In this document: piece after piece, positions 50,470 to 62,144 of the stretch
How the letters are laid out: each line of letters starts with the position of its first letter
Position numbering within the stretch: the stretch's first letter is position 1
Source: Cepaea nemoralis
Lineage: Eukaryota > Mollusca > Gastropoda > Stylommatophora > Helicidae
DNA length: 64,000 bases
Assembly (NCBI GenBank): GCA_014155875.1
Contig: JACEFZ010011717.1
Coordinates: 62,001 to 126,000 of the forward strand
Direction: 5' to 3'
The notes under the pieces: generated by a model
Database searches by the model: none
Told to the model about the DNA's origin: nothing
Seen by the model: only the letters and a program-made list of their open reading frames with translations
Program-made: the position numbers and the translations under genes

Positions 50470-53070
50470 TTGAATTCTGTGAACTTTTCAGTTTATATAA
50501 ACCAATGAGCAAGTCAAACGTAAAACAAATTAAAACCTTAAACAGATTAGAGAAATTAAACGTACACAGTTAACATTTTTTGGCATGTATTGAGATGAAA
50601 TAAACTAGAGAACATGATAATAACTGGCAAGATTGAGGGGCAAAACACAGAGCTGATCCATAACTCGGATGATAGTGTGAGATGGCTCCCAGGCTTATCG
50701 GCAGGGCAGATTATAACAAGTCCTGGAAAAAAAGTTTGTATGGGCGGCTGTAGCGAAACGCCAGTGGCTCATGTCCTCAAGCCTTCTTTGATTTTGGGGA
50801 AACAGGGGGAAACGGCTTTCGGAAGCTCTCAGTTCTCTTGTTCGCTCAATCTCCATGAAAGATAGTTCTTTGGGTTACCTTCATAACACAATCTTTACAT
50901 GGAGCGAGTAAATATATGTTTGGATTTTGCGGGTAAACCCGATGAAGCGCCTTGCGCCAAATGTGCACTGGTGCGGCTTCTGGAGGATTCATGTCCGTTT
51001 CTACTGATGGCCATCCACGGCGGCCGAATGTCAAGAGTTCAAGTTAAAGATTGAGACATTTAAAAGGTCTTCTACTGGTGGAAGGAAAAGGTAAACTTGG
51101 GTTTTCTTTGGTCCAGGCAAAACTTGGCCTATAAATATCTATTGTCTTAACGACTGAAACGAACTGGCGAAAAGCCGGTTATGCCCATATTGTGAGTGGG
51201 TTGACCGTTGGCAATCTAACTAGGCGTCTTGTTCTTGGCATAGCAGGGGGAGTGAATCTGAACAATATATCTCCCCAGAGGATTTCATTTGTTCTTGGCG
51301 GCAGATGAGCTGTTGCTATCTGTCTTCCTACGGCTTACCGTTACTTAGTAGCATCTCTCTTTTAAATATAAGCACATTAGATAGCTACGGTGTGCTCCTT
51401 GGGAATGGGGTCCACCAATCTATGATCTATCTTCTTGAGCCGGAAGAGGCTATCCACAGTGCTATCTCTTTCGTCTTTTACTCGATAGGATGATGTCGGG
51501 AAGATAATGGGCTTCTCTATCTCACTGAGAGAACCTGAACTCATCTACACTTATGGCTTGGGCAGGGCACTGCCGGTACATTGGCGCTACAGCTCAGTCG
51601 AGAGCGGCGGCCGGGAGGGGTGGTATCTTCTTTCTTATTCTTGCTGGCAATAGGGAACGAAACTTCTGTACATACATAAATGTACCCACACCACACCACA
51701 AGATCTTGGTTGCGAGAAAGGCATGGTTTGCAAGTGAGAGGAAAGCATGGAAATGAATGTGCCCAATAATAATAAAGGCTCGGTATGAGAGTGGAAAGTG
51801 TGTCTTGTAAACAAAACGTTCCTAGGGTGGACAACCTGACATCCACCAGCTGGAGGTCTACTCAAGCCCGGACGTAGCCAATCCAGGGGCTACCTGACAT
51901 GTCCGACGCATTCAAGCAATGGTGTTGGTAAGCCGAAATGCATAACTAATATGTGGTGCTTGAGTCAGCTTGATCCCTCACTCGAATGTTTGTTCTTTCC
52001 AGGGTCCTCCTTCCTTTGAAAGTATGAACAGAGCTGAAGGTCTCGACAGGGCTCTACGCAGAAAGCAGGTTATGACTATGCCATGGCAAGGTTTGGGCCA
52101 TGCCTGTTTTAAGAATATGATCTCTACAAGATAGAGCCACTGCTGACCTTGAAAGAATGACCATCAGCTGTACTGACACATCACCAGTCATCTCGATACG
52201 TTTGGATTGAGTCCTTTTGTATTATTGGCTGGACCCCGCCAATCACTCAGACACACCCATTATTATATGAGAACTATTCTCCAGGACATTATTTCCTACC
52301 TGACATTATGACAGGTGATTACATGGCACTTCCCTAGAACATTTGATAACTAAAGTGGGCCATGGAAACCTGGAAGTTTGTTTCTACAGAAGGCTGTTGT
52401 ACGTACAACCAATTACCTGGAAGGAAGGAGATTCTTGCACACTCGGTGAGCTGTGTGTGGACAGATCGGACAGTATATGAAGCTGGGTCTGTGACTATGG
52501 CAACCTGAGGCTCTGTGCCTGAACTTTATCTGTGTTGTGTCTGTTTAGAACTTTCTGTGTTACCTGCCTTGGTGTTTTTCTGTGCTGTCCTGTATTGATT
52601 TAATAAATCAAGTTTTAGCTTATTCCAACTAGCACTGTGTTATATATGGATCAGCCAGAAGAACACGACCGGAAATAGGTCCTTAGGTCGAAAGAAAGAG
52701 TGACAGTGAGTCCGGGGAAAACGGAGGAGGGTTGGCAGGTAAAGACCTATCCCAGCCAGGGCTATAAAGAGAATAATTTTGAAATATTGTAATAGGGCTA
52801 TTTGGGACCCTCCACGTAGCTTGTTACAGCGGCTCGGCAAATGTAAGGACTACAATCGGATACAGCGGGAAAGTGTCGTTGTATAGTTTTTTTTTTCCCC
52901 ATTACCTTTACCCTGGCAAATCTCATAAGGGAAGTTATAATTAGGGTCAATCCCAGCTTCAGATTACTAACACTGTGACAACATCAGCCGAATTTCGGAA
53001 ATTAATTTTGAAAGAGTTTATGTTCCAAAAGAAGGAATGACTTTAGGTAGAAAGTAAATATGTCCACCCG
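50470..53070. other. Upstream of gene B; no gene, possible solo LTR near the end
   Basis: The part at 50500-50700 has a second copy at 44150-44720. About 50730-52200 shows short ORFs without family resemblance. About 52200-52625 ends with TTTAATAAATCAAG (AATAAA 52602-52607) and a C/T-rich lead-in, reminiscent of an LTR R-U5 region, but no partner LTR is present. I can support nothing further. Confidence 0.3.
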
Positions 53071-53077
53071 TTTACGT

Positions 53078-54240
53078 AACTGTGATACACAGTTTATACA
53101 GTCAAGTTCATGTATCTGTGATAAACTATTACTGCAGACTATTCTTAATGGATGTATGTTCTCTCTATACCTCCATTCCTCATGCAGATCATGGCGCTAC
53201 AATTCTTTCTAGATCAACGCACAGATCAAGCCATCCCTACTCGCACACTTGTACGTATCAATGATACACTCTTTAAAGTAACGTTTAGTATCCTTGATAC
53301 ACTGCTTATAAAGTCACGTTTATGTCTCTGCGATATACTGTTTATACAGTCAAGTGTATTTACCCGTGATAAAATGTTCACGCAGTCACGGGTATGTATG
53401 TGTAATGCACTGTTTATACAGTCATATTTATGTATTTATAATACACTGTTTATACAGTCGAGTGTATGTATCTGCAATGCGCAATTTATAAAGTTACGTT
53501 TATGCATTTGTGATACAATGTTTACAGGACGCTTATTTGTCAGTGTTACACTGTTTATACAGTCACATTTATGTATCTGTGATACACTGTTTATTCAGTC
53601 GCGCGTGTGTATCTGCGATGCACAGTTTATGCATTCACATGTTTGTATTTGTGATACACTGTTTATACGGTGACGTTTATGAATATTTGACAAGCTGTTT
53701 ATAAGGACACGTTTTCGTATTGGTGTTACACTGTATATAAGTCACGTTTATGTATCTGTGATAAGCTATTTATACAATAACGTTTATGAATTTGCGATAC
53801 ATTGTTTACAATCACCTTTATTTGTCTGTGATACACTGTTTATACGGTCACGTTTATGTATCTATGATACATTGGTTATACAGCTGGTTTATGAATGTAT
53901 GATACACGATTTACACAGCCAAGTTCATGTTTTCTGTGATACATTGTTTATACAACAACGTTTATATATATTATCTGTGATACACTGTTTATACAGTCAA
54001 TTTTACGCATTTCTGATACCCTGTCATGTTTATCTATTTGTTATCAGCTACTTATACAGTTATTTTATGTATTTGTTTATACACTATTTATACAGTACTG
54101 TTTACGTATCTGTCATAGACTGTTTATAAAGATACGTTTATAGGTTTGTGATACGATGTTTATACAGTCAGTTGTATGTATTTGTTTATAAACTAATTAC
54201 TCAGTCACGGTTATCTATATGTGGTACGCTGTCTGCATAG
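53078..54240. repeat. Degenerate 36-bp tandem repeat, about 32 units
   Basis: The unit is close to CTGTGATACACTGTTTATAC plus AGTCACGTTTATGTAT. Units differ by 10-30 percent with indels. Its ORFs (periodic CDTLFIQSRVCI-like) are repeat by-products. Confidence 0.92.
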
Positions 54241-54480
54241 TCGCGTGTTTAATTAAACGAATCTCCGTCGATGTGAAGATTTGGTTTTACATTGCCAGTG
54301 TTTAAATTTTGTCCAAAAAAGGGAAGTAAGAATGGACAGATGGCGTGATCTTTAACTTATCATCCCTCGAGAGCTGGTTGGCCTGTAACGTAATGGGCTA
54401 GAGTTGTATGCCGGAAAAACGTCAAATATTGTAAAAGGGCCGTGTATTTCGTTACTTCGAGTGTGCACGCGTGCGCTAGC

Positions 54481-54486
54481 GTGTGT

Positions 54487-54575
<89 letters not shown>
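54481..54575. repeat. (GT)n-(AT)n compound microsatellite
   Basis: GT units to 54523, then AT units, directly before a LINE R fragment. Confidence 0.95.
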
Positions 54576-54579
<4 letters not shown>

Positions 54580-55370
54580 CCTTAAACAATATGGAGTGAG
54601 TACACATCTAACAAACCTATGTAGAAGCTTATACAACAACAGTGAATGCATAGTGAGGGCAAATAAAGGACACTCAGAACCTTTCACCATAAGATCTGGA
54701 GTACGACAAGGTTGTGTCCTGCCCCCTCTCTTGTTCATAACATATATAGACAACATATGTAAAGAAACCAGCCAAGCAGAGACCGCAAGAATACCACATG
54801 ACGAGAACACAGAAAAAGAACCATCTGCAATTCTAACCATTAAAGAACTCCTGTTTGCGGACGACCAGGCACTGAAAGCAAAATCAGAAGCTGAATTACA
54901 AGACCACATGTATAGTCTAAACGAAATGTGTAGGGAACACAACATGAAAATTAGCACAAACAAAACAGAGGTAATGACTATAGCTAAAGAAGAAAAAACA
55001 ACAACTATTTACCTAAACGAACATCCCTTGAAAAATGTAAAGAGTTTCAAGTACCTAGGAAGTATAATATCATCAAATGGGAGATCAGAAGGCGAGATCG
55101 AAAATAGATGCAATAAGGCAAACCCACTCATTGGACAAATGGCACCAAAACTAAAGAACAAACATGTATCAATAACTACTAAGACAGCACTTTGCAACAC
55201 AACCTTCCTACCAGCTCTATGCTACCAATGCCAAACCTGGATAATGACAGAAAATGAGAAAAGAAAAATCATAACAACAGAAATGAGACTCCTGAGAAGA
55301 GTACTCAACGTATTAAGAAGAGATAAGATCAGAAATGAAGAAATCAGGACTAAAGTGGGGGTTATAGCAG
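54576..55370 (+). mobile_element. LINE R, plus strand, part 1 (reverse transcriptase)
   Basis: The frame runs from ILKQYGVSTHLTNLCRSLYN through GVRQGCVLPPLLF and LLFADDQALKAKSE to EEIRTKVGVIAAL. It is closely related to 39803-41537, is 5'-truncated at the (AT)n, and is interrupted at 55371 by a nested LINE. Confidence 0.9.
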
Positions 55371-55376
55371 CACTAG

Positions 55377-58300
55377 TTAGTTAGTTAGTTATCAGTTGGG
55401 GTATCTTCGTTGCACTCCGGACATGTCCATAGGTGCTCAGATCCTCCCCCCAGCATATGCATCAGCTAATAGTGCCAGTTCTGTGTTGGTTGACGAGGCG
55501 CTTTGTTTTCCCGATGTACCTCTCGCGTCTGGCTGTGCCGATTCTTACCCCCAGGTCTTTCATCCTGGAAAGCGATGTTGAATCACTGGCGTCAAAATCC
55601 TCTGTTCTCGCCATATCTTTAAGGGCGTTAATAACATCGGCACGATCCATGGGCTGGCCATCTACAGGGGGTGCAGAGCCAGCCAATTTATCAGCTCGTT
55701 CATTTCCCTCGACTCCCGCATGTCCCGGGATGAAGATGAAGGTGACTTTGCGGACAACAGACTTCCGCAGCGACTCAGTCCACTGTCTACGTACAGATCC
55801 AGCTTCGACCTTCTGAATCATGCTCATTGAATCACTTAGTACACACACGTTGGTATAATGCTGGGATTCCAGCCATATGAAAGCCTGTGTAACTGCCATC
55901 ACCTCCATCGTCATGCTGCTCGTGGTCATAGAGTGGGCACCACTGGATTCTTGAACGGTTCGGCCCGCTGAACGGGCTGTAAATGGCCACGCACTTCTCT
56001 GCTGCTTTACAACGGATCCATCTGTATAGATGAGCACTTCGGGGCTATCTGAGTGATCATAGATGAGCGCGTTAACCTCTGCATTGACAGCGGCAGGGTT
56101 CTGCTCTCTGCATCGTCTGTCGAGTGTGATAATGCAGGAGAAGGTACACTTAAAAGCTGGAGGCACCGGCACCCATTCCTTGCCGGGGTTGATACTGGTA
56201 AGACTGCAGACCTGTCCGACGACATCTTCCGCCCGACCCATCCATGATTTGCCCCTATTTAGCCTGTCACCCTTTTCTCTGAATACAGCGTCATGCAGAG
56301 GGTGCTGCTCATCTGCACTTATTTTTAAGTATGCACGAGCTCTCCAGATCTTGATCCTGTGTTCCATTGTCGGGAAGTCAAGGAGGTATCTCATTGCTAC
56401 ACAGCTGGTGTCTCTCGTGCAGCCCAAAATGATGCGCATGGCTTCGTTTTGTACCTTTTCAAGTCTTCCAATCTGTGTAGGGCTGACAGTGAGGATGGCC
56501 AGGGCATACTCGATGCGTGAAAGCACAAGTCCTTGGAACAGAAGTAATAGCAGTCTTTGCTCGATATTGGCAGTCGCCATGACTCTCATTGCTGCCAAAC
56601 CTTTTCGAGCCTTCGTTATGACATAATCGACATGATCTCTGAAGGACAAGCTACGATCAAGCCTCACGCCAAGATATGTCATTGACTGGGTTCTACTCAG
56701 AATGCTCCCATCCATTCTTACTGCCGGCAGGTCTGTTTTCACAATATGGTTGTTTAGTGAGAACCATGTAACCGTTGCCTTTGCAGGGTTGAAAAGGGCA
56801 TCGGCATCAGCACACCATGAGGAAATTCGATCTAGTTCGCCCTGCATATAGTTGGCAACCGCCTGTCTATCTCGACCCTGTCGATACACGAGGATGTCGT
56901 CAACGAATGATAGAGTCCTACCCCTCCCATCCAACTGTTGTTCAGTGATCGGCACCGTATACACGTTGAATAGTACTGGTGACAGTGGTGAACCCTGCGG
57001 CAATCCTGGACATATCGTTATCGGCTCAGAAGACCAACTCCCGCATCTTAGCACCACCTTCCTTTGGAGTAGAACTGAAGCTATCCATCGTACAAGGTGA
57101 GGGTGCACTTTCAGTCTGAGGAGGGTTTGCATCAAGTGCTCGAAAGATACTCTGTTATATGCGTCCTCTAAGTCTATGGCGGCCGCACATGTCTCTTCTC
57201 TGACCTGAAATCCTTCGAAAACATCTTGAGCAAAGACCGCCGCATTCAGCCATGACTCTTTGTTGCGTCTGTATCCTCCAAGTGTGGGCGGGAGGCAGCC
57301 GAGCTGATCCAAGTCCCAAGCAAGTCTGTGTGCTACAATTTTCTCCAGTAGCTTGCCAACAGTATTCTGCATCGTAATGATTCTGTAGCCGCTTATCTTG
57401 GAGTGGTCTTTGTTCGGTTTTGGCAGCGGCAGCAAGTAGCTGTGTAGCCATTCTTCTTTGACCCGACCCCTCTGGATACTGGTGTTGAATTCTCTGGCCA
57501 GTTCTTCCATGTCATCATCTGATATCACCATTAGGTCACCATATCGGATGCCGTCTGGGCCTGGGACGGTGTTAGGTGATTTCTTGAGCATCGCACGCAA
57601 TATCTCAACTGTGATTGTCCATTCTTCGTCTGTCCCGACCCCCTCGCACAACTGAGAGAGTGTTGTTGTGGTCCTCTGTCTGGCGGGCTCGTCTTTCTGG
57701 TCAGTCTGTTCTATGTATCGTGCAAGAAGGGCCTTACCTTTATCCGCATCCGACTTTTTCCATGCGAGGCCTGTGCCTTGAAAGTCTGGAATACCCCTAC
57801 GTTGTGCAGCACCGTTCATGCTCTTGTGGAGGCGCCAGAATGTCGTAAGAGATTGCTCGGAGCACACCTTCCTGCAGAACTCGTCCCATTTGTCGGCCTT
57901 GGCCTGTTTGGCGCAGGATTTGAATAAAGTCGTCGTCCTAACGACCTCAGTCTTCAGGTTCGCCAACTCAACCTGTGGCATGTTAGCCTTTCTGGTCTTT
58001 TGCCAGTCTTTGACAGCCTGCCTCTTTCCCAGCCACACCTTCTCGACGGGAAGGCATTGGTCTTGTTTCTTTGACTCATGGCCCCGTCTTTCTTGATCAG
58101 GATGACACAAGGGTAGTGGTCACTATCGTGGTATCCCAGTGTGCCCCACCGGCACCTTGGTTCGATGGTGGGCGACACCAGAGCCAAGTCAATGATGCTG
58201 TCAGAGTCGCCTGGTCGAGTGGCCATTCTAGTGACCTTCCCATCATTCAGACAGATTAGGGCAGCAGATGCCAGGGCGTCCTCCAAATCTTCTCCCTGTC

Positions 58301-58720
58301 TATTGGTGATGCAATTCCCCCATTGACTGCCTCTGGCATTGAAGTCCCCGTAGTAGATGATATGCCTTTCATCCATATCGAACAAACTCTGCCATTGTCG
58401 CACGTCGACCTTCCCATTTCGCGCATAGACGTTAACGATTACAAGCTGCACTGGTGTCATTATTCTTAATGCCTGCACTTGCAGGGCATCGCTGCTGTTC
58501 CAGGCGGACATATCGATCTCAGACACTAGTATGTTGTCGCGGACCAGAATGGCCTGTCCGAGGTGCCGCCTGTTAAAGAAACCCTGAAATCCCGCAACAT
58601 TGACTGTTCCGTCGGTGAGCCGTGTTTCTTGCAAGACTACAATATCGTTTCCGTAGAGTAGTTTTTCAAGAATGGGTCGGCGTTGACTAAATGATGCACA
58701 GTTCCAGTACAGTACTCGAA
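55377..58720 (-). mobile_element. Near-complete ORF2 of an I/Nimb-like LINE nested in LINE R, TSD CACTAG
   Basis: Target duplications are at 55371-55376 and 58721-58726. The minus strand holds, in order, an AP endonuclease (58715-58090: VLYWNCASFSQRRPILEKLL, VLQETRLTDG, IIYYGDFNARGSQWGN, YHDSDHYPCVILI), a reverse transcriptase (DLEDAYNRVSFEHLM, GLPQGSPLSPVLF, LSFVDDILVYRQG with FVDD as the catalytic pair) and RNase H (LIYTDGSVVKQ, MEVMAV, LSDSMSM, GNERADKLAG). The endonuclease is in another frame than the 882-codon part (58110-55462), so one frameshift near 58060-58100 disables it. A deletion removes the last ~20 codons. The tail is TTAG/ATCAGT repeats. Confidence 0.93.
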
Positions 58721-58726
58721 CACTAG

Positions 58727-58972
58727 ATTTTATTAGAAGGCAGCAAGTCAAATGGTTTGGCCATGCACGTAGGTTACCATTCAATAGCATATCACAACAA
58801 GCAATGATGTACAGACCATATGGAAACAAAGAAAGAGGCCGACCACGTAAACGTTGGACGGAGGGAATAGCAGAGTCCATGGGAATATCGATATATGAAG
58901 CCCATAATCGGGCACTCTCACGATGTTTATACTTCAACTTGACACCGCAAGGTACAAGAGGAACATGATGAG
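58727..58972 (+). mobile_element. LINE R, part 2 (resumes after nested LINE)
   Basis: It continues the frame with FIRRQQVKWFGHARRL and RGRPRKRWTEGIAESMG and ends in ATGAGATGAGATGATGAG, the same 3' tail as 39803-41537. Confidence 0.9.
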
Positions 58973-59096
58973 ATGAGATGATGAGATATATATTTATGTG
59001 ATTTCTGTGTGCGGAAGTGAGTGTGTTTGTGTTTCGTTGGGTGGGTATAGCTCATGTTTTATCATTATGTAGCTGTATGGATTATATATATACCAC

Positions 59097-59098
<2 letters not shown>

Positions 59099-59130
<32 letters not shown>

Positions 59131-59162
59131 TATGAGTGTGTGTGTGAGTGTGTGTGTGTGTA

Positions 59163-59210
<48 letters not shown>
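59099..59210. repeat. (GT)n microsatellite
   Basis: GT units with GAGT interruptions. Confidence 0.95.
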
Positions 59211-59211
<1 letters not shown>

Positions 59212-59502
59212 GTCTACATTCATATGTGGACACTAAAATTATATATAGATAAACATTAAAACTAAGAGAAGAACTGTCAGCAGTTTTGGTTTTCAGCGTT
59301 TCGAGAATTCTAAAGTATATTAATAAATGTAATCAATGCATATCAGATATACATGGGCAGCTAATGATAATCACAATGAATGTACTGTAATGTATCTTTG
59401 TATGAGTCTCTTTATGAATTACTGATGATTTCTATAGCTGCGTTATATTTGATAGCATAAATATCTCTTGTGCACATTGTACAAATATATATATGTGTAT
59501 GT

Positions 59503-59503
<1 letters not shown>

Positions 59504-59580
<77 letters not shown>
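59504..59580. repeat. (CTGT)n microsatellite
   Basis: About 19 CTGT units. Confidence 0.95.
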
Positions 59581-59581
<1 letters not shown>

Positions 59582-59654
59582 TTAATATTGACACCATAAC
59601 ATCCAACATAACATGTGGAAATATAATTGCATCAACTTTCAGCAATTAGTACAA

Positions 59655-60880
59655 CAAGCTTCTAGAATAAGAAAACCATCTTCAACACTTATAGATCACA
59701 TTTATACTACACGTGCTGACACGGTGAATGCACCGTACCCAATTGTGCAATGAGCGATCACAACCCAATATTCTGCACATGGTCTGAAAAAAGGAATTAA
59801 AACTCCTAAAATAAACACATAAGGGTAAAATAAACAAGTTACAAAAATTTCAGTCAAAACACATTTTTAAAGGAACTGCTCAGTTCACCGCTAGACAATA
59901 TTTACCAACTTCCTGACCCGGATGATGATCCCGAATTCTGGATGAAGAAGTATTTTGGTGTGTTTGATAGACATGTCAAACTACTGAACGTAAACTTGCC
60001 AAGATATCAATAACAGCAGTAAAATACTAGTGTTGACAGCTTTGTCCTGTAAAGTGTATTAGCAACAAACAAACAAAAAGTAGACATGTGCCAGTCAAGG
60101 GAGTTCGAGTAAAACATCACGTCAAACCACTCAGGATCACCCAGGAAATACTTGAAATTATGAGATATAGCAATAAAGCGCGTAAAAAATGGGATCTCGG
60201 CACATACCGTACGCCTGGAAACAACATTTAGAATACCACACGAAGAGAAACGAAAAATTACTTAAAGAACTTAGTAATGGGTAAAACAGAAAGTAAGGAC
60301 ATATGGAGGGCAATTAACACCTTGACAAACAAGTATAAGGTCTCAAATTCATTACCGTCAAATCATATAACATACGACCAATTCAGCAATTTATTATTTT
60401 CAAACTGACATAGACCAGTTCGAAGCTTCACTACCAAATTCTTCGTGAAACTTATCTTTACTGTCATCGTTTTCGAGAATAGATGCTCCTAGGATATTCT
60501 CTCCAACATGCTGCTAATGACAATTACTGCAGCATTAACATACCTCAGTAACCTAAAAAAAACATAAACTCATCAGGGTTAGATGGAGTCAGCAATCGGA
60601 TTCTCCGTTGTGCTTCGCCAATGATCTGTGTGCCACTAACCTATGTATATAATCAGAGTCTTGCCAAAGGCCACTTTCCATCAGCCCTCATATTAGCTAA
60701 AGCGTATTTTCTTCTTAAATCTGGCTCATTAGAAGATGGTCTCACGAACAATTATAACCCCATTTCCTTACTGTCATCACTATCTAAGCAAATAGAAAAG
60801 CACATTCATAAAGTAACAGTACACTATTTAGTTCTCAACAAGCTTACAGTCGACAGTCAGGATATCGACCAAAAATATTC
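59655..60880 (+). mobile_element. Decayed CR1/Jockey-like LINE, split by a SINE
   Basis: Broken frames give endonuclease-end motifs (STLIDHIYTTRADTVNAPYP, MSDHNPIFCTWSEKR), then DPDDDPEFWMKKYFGVF. After the SINE come RITQEILEIMRYSNKAR, WRAINTLTNKY and reverse-transcriptase block YNPISLLSSLSKQIEKHI. There are many stops. Confidence 0.75.
59977..60080 (+). mobile_element. SINE 3' fragment, 9-bp TSD
   Basis: TAGACATGT flanks it at 59968-59976 and 60081-60089. It contains the core end CTTGCCAAGATATCAATAAC and GTCCTGTAAAG of the SINE at 35586. Confidence 0.88.
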
Positions 60881-61002
60881 TTGCCATGTGGTCCTAACAA
60901 ACATGCTAGAAAATTGGTACCTGAATATAAAACAACAACAGTCTGCGTGGAGCGGTGTCGTGTGTCACCTGAACAGTTCAAACAGCCTGATACGGGGGAG
61001 GA

Positions 61003-62090
61003 AAATGGCACGTCGCAAGAACACCAAAAGACACGCGGTATCCAAGATGTGCAGTGTGGGAGCCGACAAGAAGAAGAACGTGGAGAGCCTGAGTGCGAGC
61101 TGTAACAAAGAACCTGAAACTACAGCTACTACTGAAGCCACCACGAGGGAGACCGTCGACAGTCCACCTGTTGTTGAAGAAAGGCCACCACAGACAAGAG
61201 CCAAACCTACTGAGAAGCAGAGAGAGGAGAAAGACACCAGAGTCGAAAACACCGACTCACCGACAAGCAAGTGGGTTATCAAGCGTATCCAAGTGGAAGC
61301 TATCTGACGAAGAAATCCTAAAGCAGCTACGAGAAGAGAATCTCCACACCCGATTCTTGAAGGCGGAGCGGCTCCTCACCTACTCCAAGATTCCCAAAAC
61401 CTTGGCGGTGGTGACGACAGAGGTCAGCGAGATGCTGAACACAGTATCAATCAACAAGAGAACGTAGCGGCCTGAGAGATTCATCCCAAGAGTCAATCAA
61501 TGTTCCAGATGCCAGAGGGCCGGCCACAGCAGAGCAGCATGTCGCAGTAAAACGGAAATATGCCGATACTGCGCCGATCACCACGCCTTCAAGAACTGTC
61601 CGTTGGCCAAGCTGGAAACGGACTTTCGAGCATCCAACAACAAAAGAAAGTGCGCCAACTGCCTGGGCAAGCTTGGAGCAAGATATTTAGGCTGTCCGTA
61701 CTTTCAAAGACACAGAGACGTCTTAAAGTTCGCCATCACCACAAAGACACCATATAAGGACGCAATGCGGGGATGCGAGACAGCCACAGGTATATCACAA
61801 AGCTGAAAGAGATCAACTGCAAAAGCAGTTAGATTATTTGAAGAAACAGGTCAAGGCATTGCTGACGCCGACTCTAACCAGCGACAATGAGAAACTGCTG
61901 GCTGAAATAAAGTAGATCCATCAAAACATCAAGCAAGAAGTGAAATATATGGCCGAGATGAAGAAGGAAAACGAAGAAATGCTACGCACCATCAAAGCGG
62001 AGAGAAAGCCGCTGAAAGATGAAGTGGAACTTTTCCAGAACAAACCAGCAGAAGCCATACAAGAAACTACAGAGTAACTACAAGATGAAA
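61003..62090 (+). pseudogene. LINE ORF1 (gag-like) with CCHC knuckles, frameshifted
   Basis: It starts MARRKNTKRHAVSKMCSVGA. A Thr/Glu/Lys-rich disordered region and a short folded part (SDEEILKQLREENLHTRFLK) follow. Then come three zinc knuckles in another frame: CSRCQRAGHSRAAC, CRYCADHHAFKNC and CANCLGKLGARYLGC. A Lys/Glu coiled coil follows. At least two frameshifts and several stops are present. This ORF1 type belongs to Jockey/I-group LINEs. It lies tail-to-tail with the LINE on the minus strand at 62145. Confidence 0.8.
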
Positions 62091-62144
62091 ACCAAGAGAC
62101 CGAGCCTGAACCGCAAGATTCTTCCTCTTCTTCTTTCGTTCGCT

